64,000 bases of DNA, taken from assembly GCF_947242115.1 (NCBI RefSeq), contig NC_074712.1:22038915-22102914 (forward strand), written 5' to 3'. How positions within the stretch are numbered: the first letter of the stretch is position 1; the number at the start of each line of letters is the position of its first letter. Source of the stretch: Biomphalaria glabrata. Taxonomy: Eukaryota; Mollusca; Gastropoda; Planorbidae. Shown piece after piece: positions 25,967 through 37,226 of the stretch. The translations under genes and the position numbers were made by a program. The notes under the pieces were generated by a model. The model worked only from the letters and a program-made list of their open reading frames with translations, was not told where the DNA came from and did not search any database.

Positions 25967-26904
25967 GCGGCCTCCGAAAAGGGAAAAGACGTTTTAGTTT
26001 TGTGTGAAATGTCTGTCTGTCTGTCGTCCGTCTGTCCGTACTTCCCGTTTAGATCTCGTAAACTAGAAAAGATAATGAAAATCCGACATCATGATATTTT
26101 AGTCTATTCAAAGTTCTGATGCAACGGCTACTTTTTTCTTTTCTAAAAGCGAAAAATCTAATTTTTAAAATCACTTATACAAGCAGTTTTTTCATAAAAG
26201 TACACCACCTTTACAACTATTCTCTATTAATAGTAAAAAACACTGGAGACTCTTTAGTAGGGGAGATACCCATTTGCTATAATTTTAACACATTTATGGA
26301 AATGGTTTTAGATTTTTTGTCAATTTTTTTTTTTACATTTGTATTGCTACGTTATGTAAGTTCTGTCCTACTAACTACTACATTTACTCAAAAATAATGT
26401 TTACTTTTTTTAAAGAGAAAAAATCTATTTAGTATAAATACTAAGTTGGACATAATTTAAAACAAAAATTAATATGTAGTTTTTCATATTATCGCGTGAA
26501 CTGCAGAGCTGTATCATGCTAAATACTTATTATTACAACTAGAGGAATTATTTTTTTTTAACGGAATTTTTTTTTATTTTCTGTTTTTGAGAATTTGAAT
26601 AAGAGATTAACCCTTTTCGAAACAATTAGATCAATTAGATATTCATTATAAGACATAAGTAAGGCCAGTTTCGCATTTAACTTCACATTCACTTTCACCT
26701 ATCCTTCGATTTGCTGGACCGCTGGGGCACCACACAAGGTCTGTCAACCTTCTTTCTCCATTCTATGTCATTTGTCTTTGATAGAATTTAATTCTGATAT
26801 TCTTTATGAAAAGATTGAAACCTGCCTTTTTACCTGCCTGGGTGGACCACTTCGGGGGCTGATTTTGAGTTTGTGTTTCCACACAAACTATCTTTGTAAC
26901 CTTG
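25967..26904 (+). mobile_element. Hairpin-ended repeat family, copy 1
   Basis: It begins GCGGCCTCCGAAAAGGG and ends with the perfect hairpin AGTTTGTGT / TTCC loop / ACACAAACT followed by ATCTTTGTAACCTTG. Subterminal GCGGCC and CGGGGGC at the two ends are inverted relative to each other. Two other copies share ends and interior: 49712-50613 (minus) and 62679-63863 (plus). The last ~250 bp on the opposite strand match the end of a LINE ORF. Hairpins at both ends without long terminal inverted repeats recall non-autonomous Helentron-type elements, but this class is inference. It is preceded by a pyrimidine run. Confidence 0.75.
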
Positions 26905-28348
26905 ATTTTTTTTTAAGCAAATTTGTTTATTACAGGTCTGTTATCTAGATATAGATGCACTGACATTAATTAAAACAATAATGACAATAAAACAATATAC
27001 CCCACTTTTAAATTTTTATTTATTATTTAATGGTAATTGAATGTCTCAGATTCCGAGTGCAGTACGTGACTTGCAAACAAATAAATGTGACTCTTGCGCT
27101 GCGACCTGCATAAATTTCCACATTTGATGCAGACAAAGCCATTGTCCGTTGGGGGGGGGGGGTCTATTTAAGTTTTCTTAACGTACGTCATCTGCCTCTG
27201 TCTTCTACAGGACCTCAATTTTTTCTATGTCCTGTGGCCTTCCTGAGAGCTATCCAACTTTTGAGGCCATCTGCTGCCAACTATAATATTTTCCTCTATA
27301 CTAGTGAAGGCAAAATGGCGACTGGGTTGATCTTTATACACCTCTGTCCTCATTTAAGCTCACCAAAAAAGATCGCCTTTGGCATGCAGTCGTCCCCCCC
27401 CCCCCCAACCATGCGGGCGAGATATGTGGCGAATGAACTAGTAACGTGCTTCTTTACTGGCCTCACTGCTGGCCTCCAGCAGAGCATTTGTAAGGTATTT
27501 TTGCCAGTGTATGATCAAGATGGAACGAATAAGGCACCTTTAATGGAAGCGTTCAAGGACCATGTAAGGCACCCAGAGCTTTACAAAAGTGTGGTGAGAA
27601 CCATTGTTATAAACATTGATTTTTGTTGTTAGGTAAAGAGACCTATTCCTCTATACTCGCAATTTGAGGCGACCAAATGTGCCGTTCGCCTTAGCGAGAC
27701 GGCTGTATATTTATTTAGATAGTGACGCATCGTTGGACACTTTACTGCTCAGGTAGATCTAAAGTAGCTGACAACATAAAGGAAGTGGTCCTTGCTACTG
27801 ATCGCAGCTGCTCAGTTAGGAGGATAGCGCTGTCCACGAGTTAACTGATGCTGCTATGTGTAAAAGTCTATTTGCTGATGATAATTTATTAATTGTATTG
27901 CTTATGTGCATTCAATGTCTAAAAAAAACGGAGCTTCAGTATTCCACAAACGGAACTAATCCAGTTCCACAAAAATATTTAACATGTCAAAATTCACATA
28001 AAAAAAATATTAAAAAAAAAACAACTTTCAACTTTTACTTTTTTTTTAATTGGAAATTTTTTTCGTAATATTACTGACAATTTTAATGCTTCAAATCTTA
28101 CGGCTGCCAAACTGTCGTGGTTAACAAGTATCCGCTTGTAGCAAGCTTATAAATAATATGTAAAAGCAGTCCCTGATTTACCTAGGGGCACTAACTCAAA
28201 AATATACATTTTTGGGGAAATGAATAACCATAACCTATTTCTTACTTCTAAAATATGACATGCTATAAGTAATGTTATTATTAACAAGAAAAACATTCTA
28301 AAATACTTTAAACAAAAATAAAAGTTTTTATTAAGTGTAATTGTAGAA
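26905..28348. other. Intergenic, no assigned gene
   Basis: Contains a G10 tract (27151-27160), a C10 tract (27397-27406) and a 132-codon open frame (27234-27632) without recognisable motifs. I do not call a gene. Confidence 0.4.
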
Positions 28349-28672
28349 AACACCAAACTGTGGGAGATGAGTGGACAGAAAAATATAGAAGTGCAGATCT
28401 CAGAGAGGAAGTGGAGATGGATTGGTCACATCCTTAGAAAAGATACCAGCAACAGATCTAGGCAGGTCTTAGAGTGGAACCACCAGGGAATAAGACGCAG
28501 AGGAAGACCAAAAAGAACATGGCGACGCAATGTACTTGAAGGACCCGAGAGGACTGGGAAGAGCTGGGAAACCATAAAAAAAAACTAGCAAGAGACCGTG
28601 GAGAGTGGCATGTTTTTGTTGAGGCCCTATGTTCCATGAGGAACTCAAAGGAGTGATGATGATGATGAATTG
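28349..28672 (+). mobile_element. LINE 3' end (endonuclease/RT-type)
   Basis: Translation gives KWRWIGHILRKDTSNRSRQV and LEWNHQGIRRRGRPKRTWRR, the very conserved C-terminal region of a LINE ORF2. It ends in a short (TGA)n tail at about 28656-28670. It is 5'-truncated and inactive. No target duplication was identified. Confidence 0.85.
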
Positions 28673-28718
28673 TATCTATGGGTTCGGATCAGTCATGTAT
28701 TTACAATATAGTTCGGCC

Positions 28719-29208
28719 CAGGGGCGGACTGGCTATATGGGCAAACGGGCAAATGCCCGGTGGGCCGGTACCTAATGGGCCGGTTTGGTCGCGACCAAAG
28801 AAAAAAAAATTCAATGAAGACATCTTACTATACACTGTACGTATTATCATTTGCAAAACGTTAGACCGTACTTTCTGCTATGCACGAGCGGCATGGACTG
28901 CTTTGATGTATTCGAGATTGTGTTTGGCCTTATCATTTTGCTGGTCGGCAGGGGCCTTTGATTGCTTCTTCCCTCCCCCGTCTTTTAATGGTTGCAATGA
29001 AATTTAACCAAAAAGAGGGATGAGAGAGGTTAAGTTAGAAAACATTGATATAACGCAGAAAAAAAAAAGATAGGCGCGACAATATACATATATATAAATT
29101 GCGAGTCGGGTAAAAATCCCCCCCCCCCCCGAAAATATATGACATGCCATTTGTGGGCCGGTTTATATGGTAATGCCCGGGCCGATTTTGATATCCAGTC
29201 CGCCCCTG
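28719..29208. mobile_element. 490-bp MITE with 9-bp target duplication
   Basis: The ends are CAGGGGCGGACTGG and its complement, extending with mismatches into GGGCAAATGCCCGGTGGGCC-like sequence. AGTTCGGCC flanks both sides (28710-28718 and 29209-29217). hAT elements normally make 8-bp and Mutator-type elements 9-bp duplications; the extra C next to the left end makes 8 versus 9 slightly ambiguous. No transposase frame is present, so it is non-autonomous. Confidence 0.85.
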
Positions 29209-29369
29209 AGTTCGGCCGTGACTTAATAAATTTATGCGATTAGAAATATTTTTACCCATTGCTTTCTCAATACGCTATGATCATATCACTTGTCTGTACC
29301 AGTTGGGAAAGAAGGAGGGAAGAAGGGGGTATCTTGGGGAATGTTTACATGATCTTTTTTTTTTTTAAT

Positions 29370-29660
29370 GCATTCTTCTTTATCTTCTTCTTAAACTGTC
29401 AGGTAGAGTTGAGCCTTCGGCTCTTGGAACTCTAGGCCAGCAAAAGTGAACAAGAGCTCCCTCTCACCGTCTTGAAAAAGAACAGTGTACACTGTTCTGT
29501 CTGACGGGTGGGTCAGACTCGCGGCAAGAGATAGCGTACACTAAGATCCCCGCCATTTTCCTTTTCTTTACCAGGCTAACTGTGGGGCACGCCATTTATG
29601 TAACGGCCCCTTGAGGAACAGCGCCTGGATTATGACAAGGTTGTGGGAGCTTTTTTAAAA
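29370..29660. repeat. GC-richer repeat-like block with a 20-bp perfect palindrome
   Basis: The block stands out by composition from its AT-rich flanks. At 29479-29498 it holds AGAACAGTGTACACTGTTCT, a perfect palindrome. No coding frame is convincing. Class unknown. Confidence 0.4.
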
Positions 29661-30025
29661 TGCATAACAAATGTTCACTCAGGGCTCAAAAGTCATCAAG
29701 GGGACTAATTCAATTTATACCACCACATCTATCAAGTACGATTTTTCCCTTGTTTAAGATACAAAAAAAAATTACCAAATAAGTAATTGATTTATTTTTT
29801 AAATTGATTCTTGTGTTGTCATGCAAAAGAAATAACTGTGCAAAATTTCAGCATGATCGGAGGATTGGGTGTGGAAGAAATAACGTGTACAAACTTTTTA
29901 CCAGACAGACAGAGTTGATATAAGCTTTGTAAAAGTGGATATTTTTTTAATTAAAGCTTTCGAAAAAAAATGTAGGTGCCTCTACAAAAAGCCTGCTAAG
30001 GAGCAACCACTTAAATCCACATAAA

Positions 30026-30080
30026 GTCTTCTTATCTTATAAAATACAGACGCTACTTCAAAAAAGAAGATGATTACGTC
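30026..30080 (-). mobile_element. Very short LINE 3' tail fragment
   Basis: On the minus strand it reads GCGTCTGTATTTTATAAGAT then AAGAAGAC, closely matching the 3' end of the LINE remnant at 35728-36224 (GACGTCTGTAATATATATGA then TAAGATAAGAAGAC). Confidence 0.5.
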
Positions 30081-31363
30081 CTACGCGTGTTCCTAGGTCA
30101 ATCTAGTCATGCATGTTAATCAATGACTTAAATTTTGCCAAGACATTGGTTTTCCTGGCTGGCTCAGGGAGCTCTAATAGCACTAGAGAATAAGGAGCAT
30201 TTGTACGAATTTGTCCTAGCATATGAAACGAGTAATGTGCCTTTAGCTGTGTGTCTTTCGGAGTATTTTATTAGGTTTTGTTTTTTAATTTAAGGTTTTA
30301 AAAGCCTATATATTTATTCTATCCTAAATTTAGCGAATTTACTAATTCAACTCTATAGGCCTATCTATATATTTATTAGTTTTATCGTTTAATCTATCTT
30401 CAACCAGATCCTTTACCTAATCATATTCTAGTCTAAGACATTATATAGCTAAAATGAAACAGTCTATAAACTATATAGATCTGTTAAATTTAGTGATAAA
30501 AGATAAAAAAATATTTTAAAAAATTGTTAAAAAAACTAATCTAGAATATTCTAGATTTAGAATAAGTCTAAATATTCTAAACTATATGTACTGCGTAGAT
30601 TTGTAAGCTTCTCAACCTCAGTGTGGCGTTCGGATGAAAGGGTCGTTAGAGGAGACGATTAGGCCAATAGAGAAGCAAAACAGAACACCCCATTGGGTGC
30701 ATAAGAATCGAGTCCATTGCGTTGGCGGGGATGGAAGAAAGCCTCAACAAACATGTCATTATCTGCAAGCCGCTCCTCAAGGGGACGGGCTTTTTTTTAT
30801 GGCGGACATCTTCACGGCTGATATGGTACAGAAAGGAATATGGAGGAGGGAAGAGTTCCCCAGTGTGCTCGGTCTTGGGCCTCGCTTCTGACCCGAGCGT
30901 CTTGGGATACAAGAAATCAGTAATAGGGATGTAAAATGTACACCTGCTTGGATCTTTCCCAGACATAAGTTTGTTCAGACATGCAGATGGAGAAAAGCTT
31001 CATAATCTTAGTGCTTCAAGAGTCTAAGACTCAACTGTTACAAATGTACGTATAAATAGCATTATGGACCTATAGTAAAATTTTGTAGAAACAGGAAACA
31101 CACCCCTGCATTTGCAACGGAAGTTCCTATCATAAACTGTAGATAGGAAAAAAAAAACATTACGAAGTAGACTAGATGTACTTAGATCCTAGCTAGATCA
31201 TTAGATGAGATTCTAAATCTAGACCAGACTAGTTAAGATCTAGATCGCGATTAGTTTTATTATTAGATCTGTTATGGTATAGAATTGTGATGTTTTTATG
31301 GAGATCAAGATTAATGGTTTTATAAACATGGATACAAGATAAAACTAGTCAAATATCTGCACA
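30081..31363. other. Intergenic, upstream of RAB40
   Basis: AT-rich with AGATCT-type motifs (30550-30600 and 31180-31260). A GC-richer patch at 30620-30960 has overlapping open frames on both strands but no recognised motif. The RAB40 promoter/5' UTR must be in the right-hand part but is not identifiable. Confidence 0.4.
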
Positions 31364-34300
31364 ATGTGTGCTGCAGTGAATACTTCACCGTCTACCTTTC
31401 GAAGTCAACAAGTCTCTTCATCGTCTAGAACAACTAGCAGGGATAAATCATATGATTATTTACTAAAGTTTCTCCTTGTTGGTGACAGTGATGTTGGCAA
31501 AGAGGAACTTCTCTCTGGAATGGATGATGGTGCTTCTGAGTCGCCCTATGGATATGCAAGCAGTGGTAAGTAAGAAATTAAATTTAAAATTATAGATCTA
31601 GATCTAAAATTTAATTTTAAGTGCAGGCTTTAAAATTAAAAGGCAAAAAGGATTGAAAAGGATGGCAATTATGGCCCGTATTAGCAGTAATCATACTCAT
31701 GTCATAGTCATAGATATTGTAATATAAGGCACAGGAAGGCTAAAACTTAACAGTAAGTTGAGTAAGGTTGTCTGTAGAGAGTATACTAAGTGTAAATAAA
31801 AGTGTTTAGTAAGAGTAAGGTGGCAGGTATTAGATTTATATCTAGATTGACTAAATTGAGACTAGAAAATTGACTAGATCTAGTAATTATGGCCCGTATT
31901 AGCAGTAATCATACTCATGTCATAGTCATAGATATTGTAATATAAGGCACAGGAAGGCTAAAACTTAACAGTAAGTTGAGTAAGGTTGTCTGTAGAGAGT
32001 ATACTAAGTGTAAATAAAAGTGTTTAGTAAGAGTAAGGTGGCAGGTATTAGATTTATATCTAGATTGACTAAATTGAGACTAGAAAATTGACTAGATCTA
32101 GTAATTCTAGTTCTTTCCGTCTTTAAATCTATATTAATATGTGACATCTAGATCTTATAATCAAGATTCTGCATTGTCATTGTGGATCCAGAATCTATTG
32201 TATTGAATTCAAGAACATTGAAACTAAATTTAACTAGATCTAGATCTATATTATATTTATATATAATATATATATATATGATTTTCATTTTATTGCACTT
32301 AGAAATGGTTAATTTATAAATTGTGATATTTTGAGTTTGAAAGGTGAATTGTGGAATTTTAAAACTGTAGAAAATGTGTGAAATAGTGCACAAAGTGGCA
32401 TCTTTTGATGTAACATGGAACACTTGGCTTAGGTTGAAGTAATATTCTACTAAAAGCAAGGATTATTGAACAGACATTTTTGTTGAAATAGGTTAACAAT
32501 ATATATCATGTTATTGCATTATATCTACATTTTTTTATTTTATATTTACTTTGGTATTACTTAGATGTCGCCTTAAAAAATGCACCTGAAATGCGAAAGT
32601 AGGTAACCCCTCCTTTTGCAGCACTGCTGAGGAAATGTACTTACAATTAATTTTCTATTGATAAATTCTTAAAGTACAATGGCTGAAGAAGTGAATACAT
32701 TTGAAATGAAACCAAAAACTTCAACTTTAATTTTTGGCCTAACGTGACACTTTCTGATACCAGTACTGGAGAAACACTCATATATATATATATATATAGA
32801 ATATATATTATATTCATAATTCAACTTCTTGGTAGACATCTGGGTTATTTAGATTTTCATGCTGCCTTTAGGCAATCTGCAAGTATGACACAGAATGACA
32901 TAAATTCATAGTCTCCATTGAAATAGAACTAAAGCCCTTAAGTTTGGCAGCTAATCAGTTGTTAATGCTTCTCATCACACCTCCTTAATTTATTGTTTGA
33001 ACAGGGATTGACTACAAAACAACAACAATTTTATTGGATGGGAAGCGAGTCAAGTTACAGCTATGGTAAGCTTCATCTAGTTTTAGAAAAGTTTCCTGCT
33101 TAACATAGTATTATCACATTTACTTCTATTGTGATACAGTGATACAGAGCGGTATTTATGGTAAACTCTTTTTTTTTTTATAGGGTCACCTCAGGTCAAG
33201 GAAGATTCTGCACTATTCTCAGATCATATTCAAGAGGAGCTCAGGTAAACTTTTTATTCTGCAAAAGAATGAAATAAATTTTCTTTCAGGGTCTGAAGGT
33301 GAAGGGAAAAAGGAAGTTGGTTTCAACTGTGTTTGTATCTTGCTTTTAAGAATTTAGGTGGGCTGGACGTTAAGAAATGACAATTGTGTTTGGAAGTAGA
33401 AGGCCTCACAATGTGAACAAATTAAAAAAATATATCTTTCTGACTACCATGCAAGCACAAGTTTAAAAAAACCCAACTAAGTATGGTCACGAAGAGCACA
33501 CATCACATCTACAAAACTAAATATTAGCTGTAGTCCTTCCCTCAAAGTGCTGGACTTTCTATTCCCAACATATCAAAAAGCTGAATTCCTTGCACCTCTG
33601 CTGTCTAAGAAAAATTCACCAGATGAACTGATTGGACCACATACTTGATTTGATGAATAGTATCCATGCCACAGCAAGAAAGTCCCAATTATGATGGGCT
33701 GGGCTTGTAGTCCATATACATGAAAATCACATTCTCAATGAGCTGTGTGCGGGAAAGTGCTCTTAAAGGGGTTATAAAGAATTATTAAGGCGTCTCAAAG
33801 AATGGGAAATTGATTGCTCTCGTGGGGTGATTGTCGGTATTTCAAGATACAGGCAAAGAGATCAACCATCAGCAAAGAACGCAGATCACAAAAGAAAAAA
33901 GTGGACAACTCTACAACAAACCCAACCTACCCATTCATAGTGTGCGGCTGGCTTTTCAAGATGTATTCCATAGTCATCTTTGAGTTTAGGAAATGAGATG
34001 GTGCTCATGCTCCACCATGAAGGAGAAAATATATATACAGATTTATGTGGTATGTGGTCATATTTTTTAAGAAACATCTGTAAAAATAATAGTGGAGAAA
34101 TGTTTGTAGAACAAATGGTCTATTTTATTCCTCAAGGTGTCACAGCATTTCATTGTAGTGTGTTTGCTAATTTAACTTTATCTATTACACTTGAAATGGA
34201 TGTCTTTTTATAGGTTTTCATTGACCAAATCCCTCCTACTTACCATGTGAAGCCATTCTTCAAGTAAACACATGCATCGTATAACTTCATTCCTACTGTT

Positions 34301-37226
34301 ATAAAACTCCAGTAGCTAACATACCAACCTCCTAACATTTGCATAACAAGAAATTAAGGCTTGTGTGTTTTTGCCTTACTGGAAACATTTTATAGAATTT
34401 CTTCAGTCTGCTTGTGATTATCTAAGTATAATTATAATTTATGTGATTCTAGTTTATCTTTTCTAAACACATATAATAAAATGTAAGTTTAAGAAGTTTC
34501 AATTTTTGTTTGTAATGAATATAAAATAGAAAGAAATCCTCTGTCCTCCAGAGATTTTTAATGCATTTACTGCATTTTGCATGTGTATTGTATATCTAAT
34601 TAAAACGTTTTTGAAAACTCGCAGGGCATACTGTTGATTTATGACATCACAAACAAGTGGTCCTTTGATGGTATCGATAGATGGATCAAAGAAATTGATG
34701 AAGTGAGTGCTGGTATTTTTTTTTGTTCTTATGCATTCAGAATCACTTTTTTCATCTGGTTGATATGCAGCTGTTTAGGTCAAGTATCAAAAACGCAATT
34801 TTTTATTAACTATTTTATGCATGTATTGTTTTGAATGAAAAAATGGAGTGTTCTGGGGCGAATAAAAATGTGCAAGAGGGGTAGACATTTTTAAAATTTT
34901 GTTATTCTAGTCTAACAAATTTAGTTTTATTTTAAAAGAAAAGAAATTAGCTACAAAATTGTAAAAAAAAAAAAAAAAAAAAAAGATTATTCAAGCAAAT
35001 ATTTTTTGTATTAATTTCAAACTGAGTATGTAAATAGGAAATATATTTAAAAATTCATTTAAAAAATTAATAGACTGGAAGATTTAATCCATTAATATAC
35101 AAAAATCGCATAACTAAGCATTGTGTCACTTCAAAAAAGATGAACAAATGTAGGCTACTAAGAAATTGTATTATTAACAATATCTTGGGTCCCATACAAT
35201 AAACTAAAAAAAGAGGAACTAACAAATTTTTAATTATTTTTTTTATGCGGTGTTCATGCATACAATTTTCAACCAAAAAAAAAAAAGAACAGGCCCTCCT
35301 ATATCCGGAAAATAAAAAAAAATAAGAAGGGGTCGGTAGTAAAAGGTTAAAAATTGTAATAGCAAAATAGTTATTAAATACCATGTTAGTCTCTGAGAGT
35401 AATGCCACACTCACCAGTGCTAGCAACATTACTCCTTGAGAGCAATGTGCATTTTAAGAACCTGAATGAGCTCATCAGTTAGCTTCAACTACTGTCCTGA
35501 TGCTATCATTGCATTGATAATTGAAACTGTTTCTAAAGATGCTCTTCTTGCTTATAGATGATATTCATTTTGCTATAAGACCTTTTATTGTGAAGTCTTT
35601 CATTTTTTTTTACATTAAATTGTGCACTTACAATTATTTATACTAAGAATATTTGTGTATGTATATTAGATTATTATTATATTTATTAATTATCTTTGTT
35701 TTTTTCTGCAATATTTAAATTCATTGAATAGCTGGATTAATATTAGAATATGCATCCTCTGTTTGGGATCCCTTAACTCAAGAAAACATGAAGAAACTAG
35801 AACAAATACAAAATGGAGCAGTGAGATTTATAACAAACAATATCCCATTAACACCATTAGTAAAATCACTAAACTTAGATACATTTCAGGACAGAAGAAT
35901 AAAAAGTAAAGTAGCTATAATATATATAAAACACTTAACCATAACTTACAAATAGAAAAACAAAACCTAATGAAATACTGAGAAAGACACAAGGATAGAG
36001 GCACATTTCTTATTTCATATGCTAGAACCAATTCATACAATGTAAGTGCTCCTTCTTCCCTAGTTGGATTAGATAATTGAATGGATTCCCTGAATCAGCC
36101 AGGAAAGCCAGCGACTTAGCAGAGTTTAAGTTACTGATGACTAGATTGACACATGATATGCGCAGGACGCTATTATCTTCTTTTTAAAGTGACGTCTGTA
36201 ATATATATGATAAGATAAGAAGACTATTTTTTTTCTTGAGAATGATTGCAAAAAAATTAAAAAGAAATAGTTGTATAATTAAAAAAAAATAATTTTGATT
36301 TTTCATCCTAATTTTAGCATGCTCCTGGAGTGCCAAAGATCTTGGTAGGCAACAGGCTGCACTTGGCCTTCAAACGTCAGATAAGTGAGGCTTGTGCTGA
36401 ACAGTATGCAGAAAAAAACAACATGGCTTTTTTTGAAGTTAGTCCTCTTTGTGATTTCAATGTAACAGAATCTTTTGCTGAACTTTCTCGTCTGGCTTTA
36501 AAAAGGAATGGTATGAGCCGAGCGTTTGGCTTTAATAAAGGTAAGTACTTGTATCTTTGAAATTCAAAAGTTTTTCTAATCCAACAGAGTGTGTAAATAA
36601 TAGATATTTAACATTTGATTCAATAACGTTAAGGCCTAGCTAGAGAGCAATGGGTAAGAAAAGAGCTACAGAATCAAGGGAAGGTGGGAGGGGGGGGGGG
36701 ACTAGCATCCTTTGATGTTGCTCATAACTGAAGAGGATTGAGAGAAAGAAAAAATGTTATATATCCATTGAAGAGAGAAGTGGTCATAGATCTAAGTAAT
36801 CTTAAGTAAAAAAAAACAACCTCTGGATTTCCACCAAGTCTTGATTAATAGATCTATACACTGTTATTGTCTCTATCACTGTTCTGCTGTGATATTTTCT
36901 TCTCTATTTTCTTCTTTTATTGTTTTATAAAACATAAATTCTTTTAATTTATTTGTTGGTGCTATTTTTTTTTTTTTTTACTTTCAGTTTTAAGTCTGCA
37001 GGAACTTGCCTGCAGAACAGTGGTCTCATGCACTACCATTTATGGCATAGAACAGCTTCCACTGCCCAACAGTATCAAGTCTCATCTCAAGTCTTATGCC
37101 CTGACCAACAAGACAAGAGCCAGAATGTTGAGCTTTGTACATAGAGACCGACATAAAAAACAAAAGTACCTGAATCCTTGTGAGTCCCCACCAATGAATT
37201 GCAGGAAAAGTTGTTCCATCAGCTGA
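31364..37226 (+). CDS. RAB40: RAB40-type GTPase with SOCS box
   Basis: Six exons (31364-31565, 33005-33065, 33184-33244, 34625-34702, 36318-36540, 36988-37226) join to 287 aa; human RAB40C is 281. RAB40 proteins are atypical Rabs that act as substrate adaptors of a Cullin5 ubiquitin ligase. An N-terminal extension of ~28 residues precedes [20 protein letters not shown] (P-loop). [64 protein letters not shown] and [13 protein letters not shown] follow. The SOCS box (about residues 209-250) has [14 protein letters not shown] and the Cul5-type [16 protein letters not shown]. The tail [10 protein letters not shown] ends in a CaaX-like CSIS for prenylation. The P-loop has Glu where most Rabs have Ser/Thr, as expected for this divergent family (Gly in human). 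The G3 motif reads WVTSGQG instead of WDTSGQG: the Mg2+-linked Asp is Val here. Confidence 0.95.
31667..32102 (+). repeat. Perfect 218-bp tandem duplication in RAB40 intron 1
   Basis: Two adjacent 218-bp copies (31667-31884 and 31885-32102), each starting AATTATGGCCCGTATTAGC and ending GACTAGATCTAGT. I saw no difference between them, so the duplication is recent or an assembly artefact. Confidence 0.9.
32103..33004 (+). other. Rest of RAB40 intron 1
   Basis: AT-rich with a TA microsatellite at about 32783-32800. A GCTGCCTTTAGGC motif at about 32860 recalls the SINE at 43760-43973 and may be an old remnant. No gene seen. Confidence 0.4.
33505..34025 (+). mobile_element. LINE 3'-end remnant in RAB40 intron 3
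   Basis: Translation in shifting frames gives [21 protein letters not shown], and near 33900-33960 [17 protein letters not shown], a decayed form of the zinc-finger tail that is intact in the LINE at 58020-58415 (CHVCGRLFKARDGLYSH). It is inactive and lies in the sense orientation of RAB40. Confidence 0.7.
35728..36224 (+). mobile_element. LINE 3' end with (GATAA)n tail in RAB40 intron 4
   Basis: Translation begins [20 protein letters not shown] then [19 protein letters not shown] and [20 protein letters not shown], the end of a LINE ORF2. Downstream it decays, ending in GATAAGATAAGAAGAC, a short tandem tail used by this LINE type. It differs from the zinc-finger LINE of intron 3. Confidence 0.85.

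Noticed and set aside
27234-27632. 132-codon frame with DQDGTNKAPLMEAFKDH
   Set aside because: Includes a homopolymer-derived proline run and no recognised family; no splice partners found.
30634-30966. Overlapping frames on both strands in a GC-richer patch
   Set aside because: Neither strand shows a known motif; open frames are expected at this base composition.
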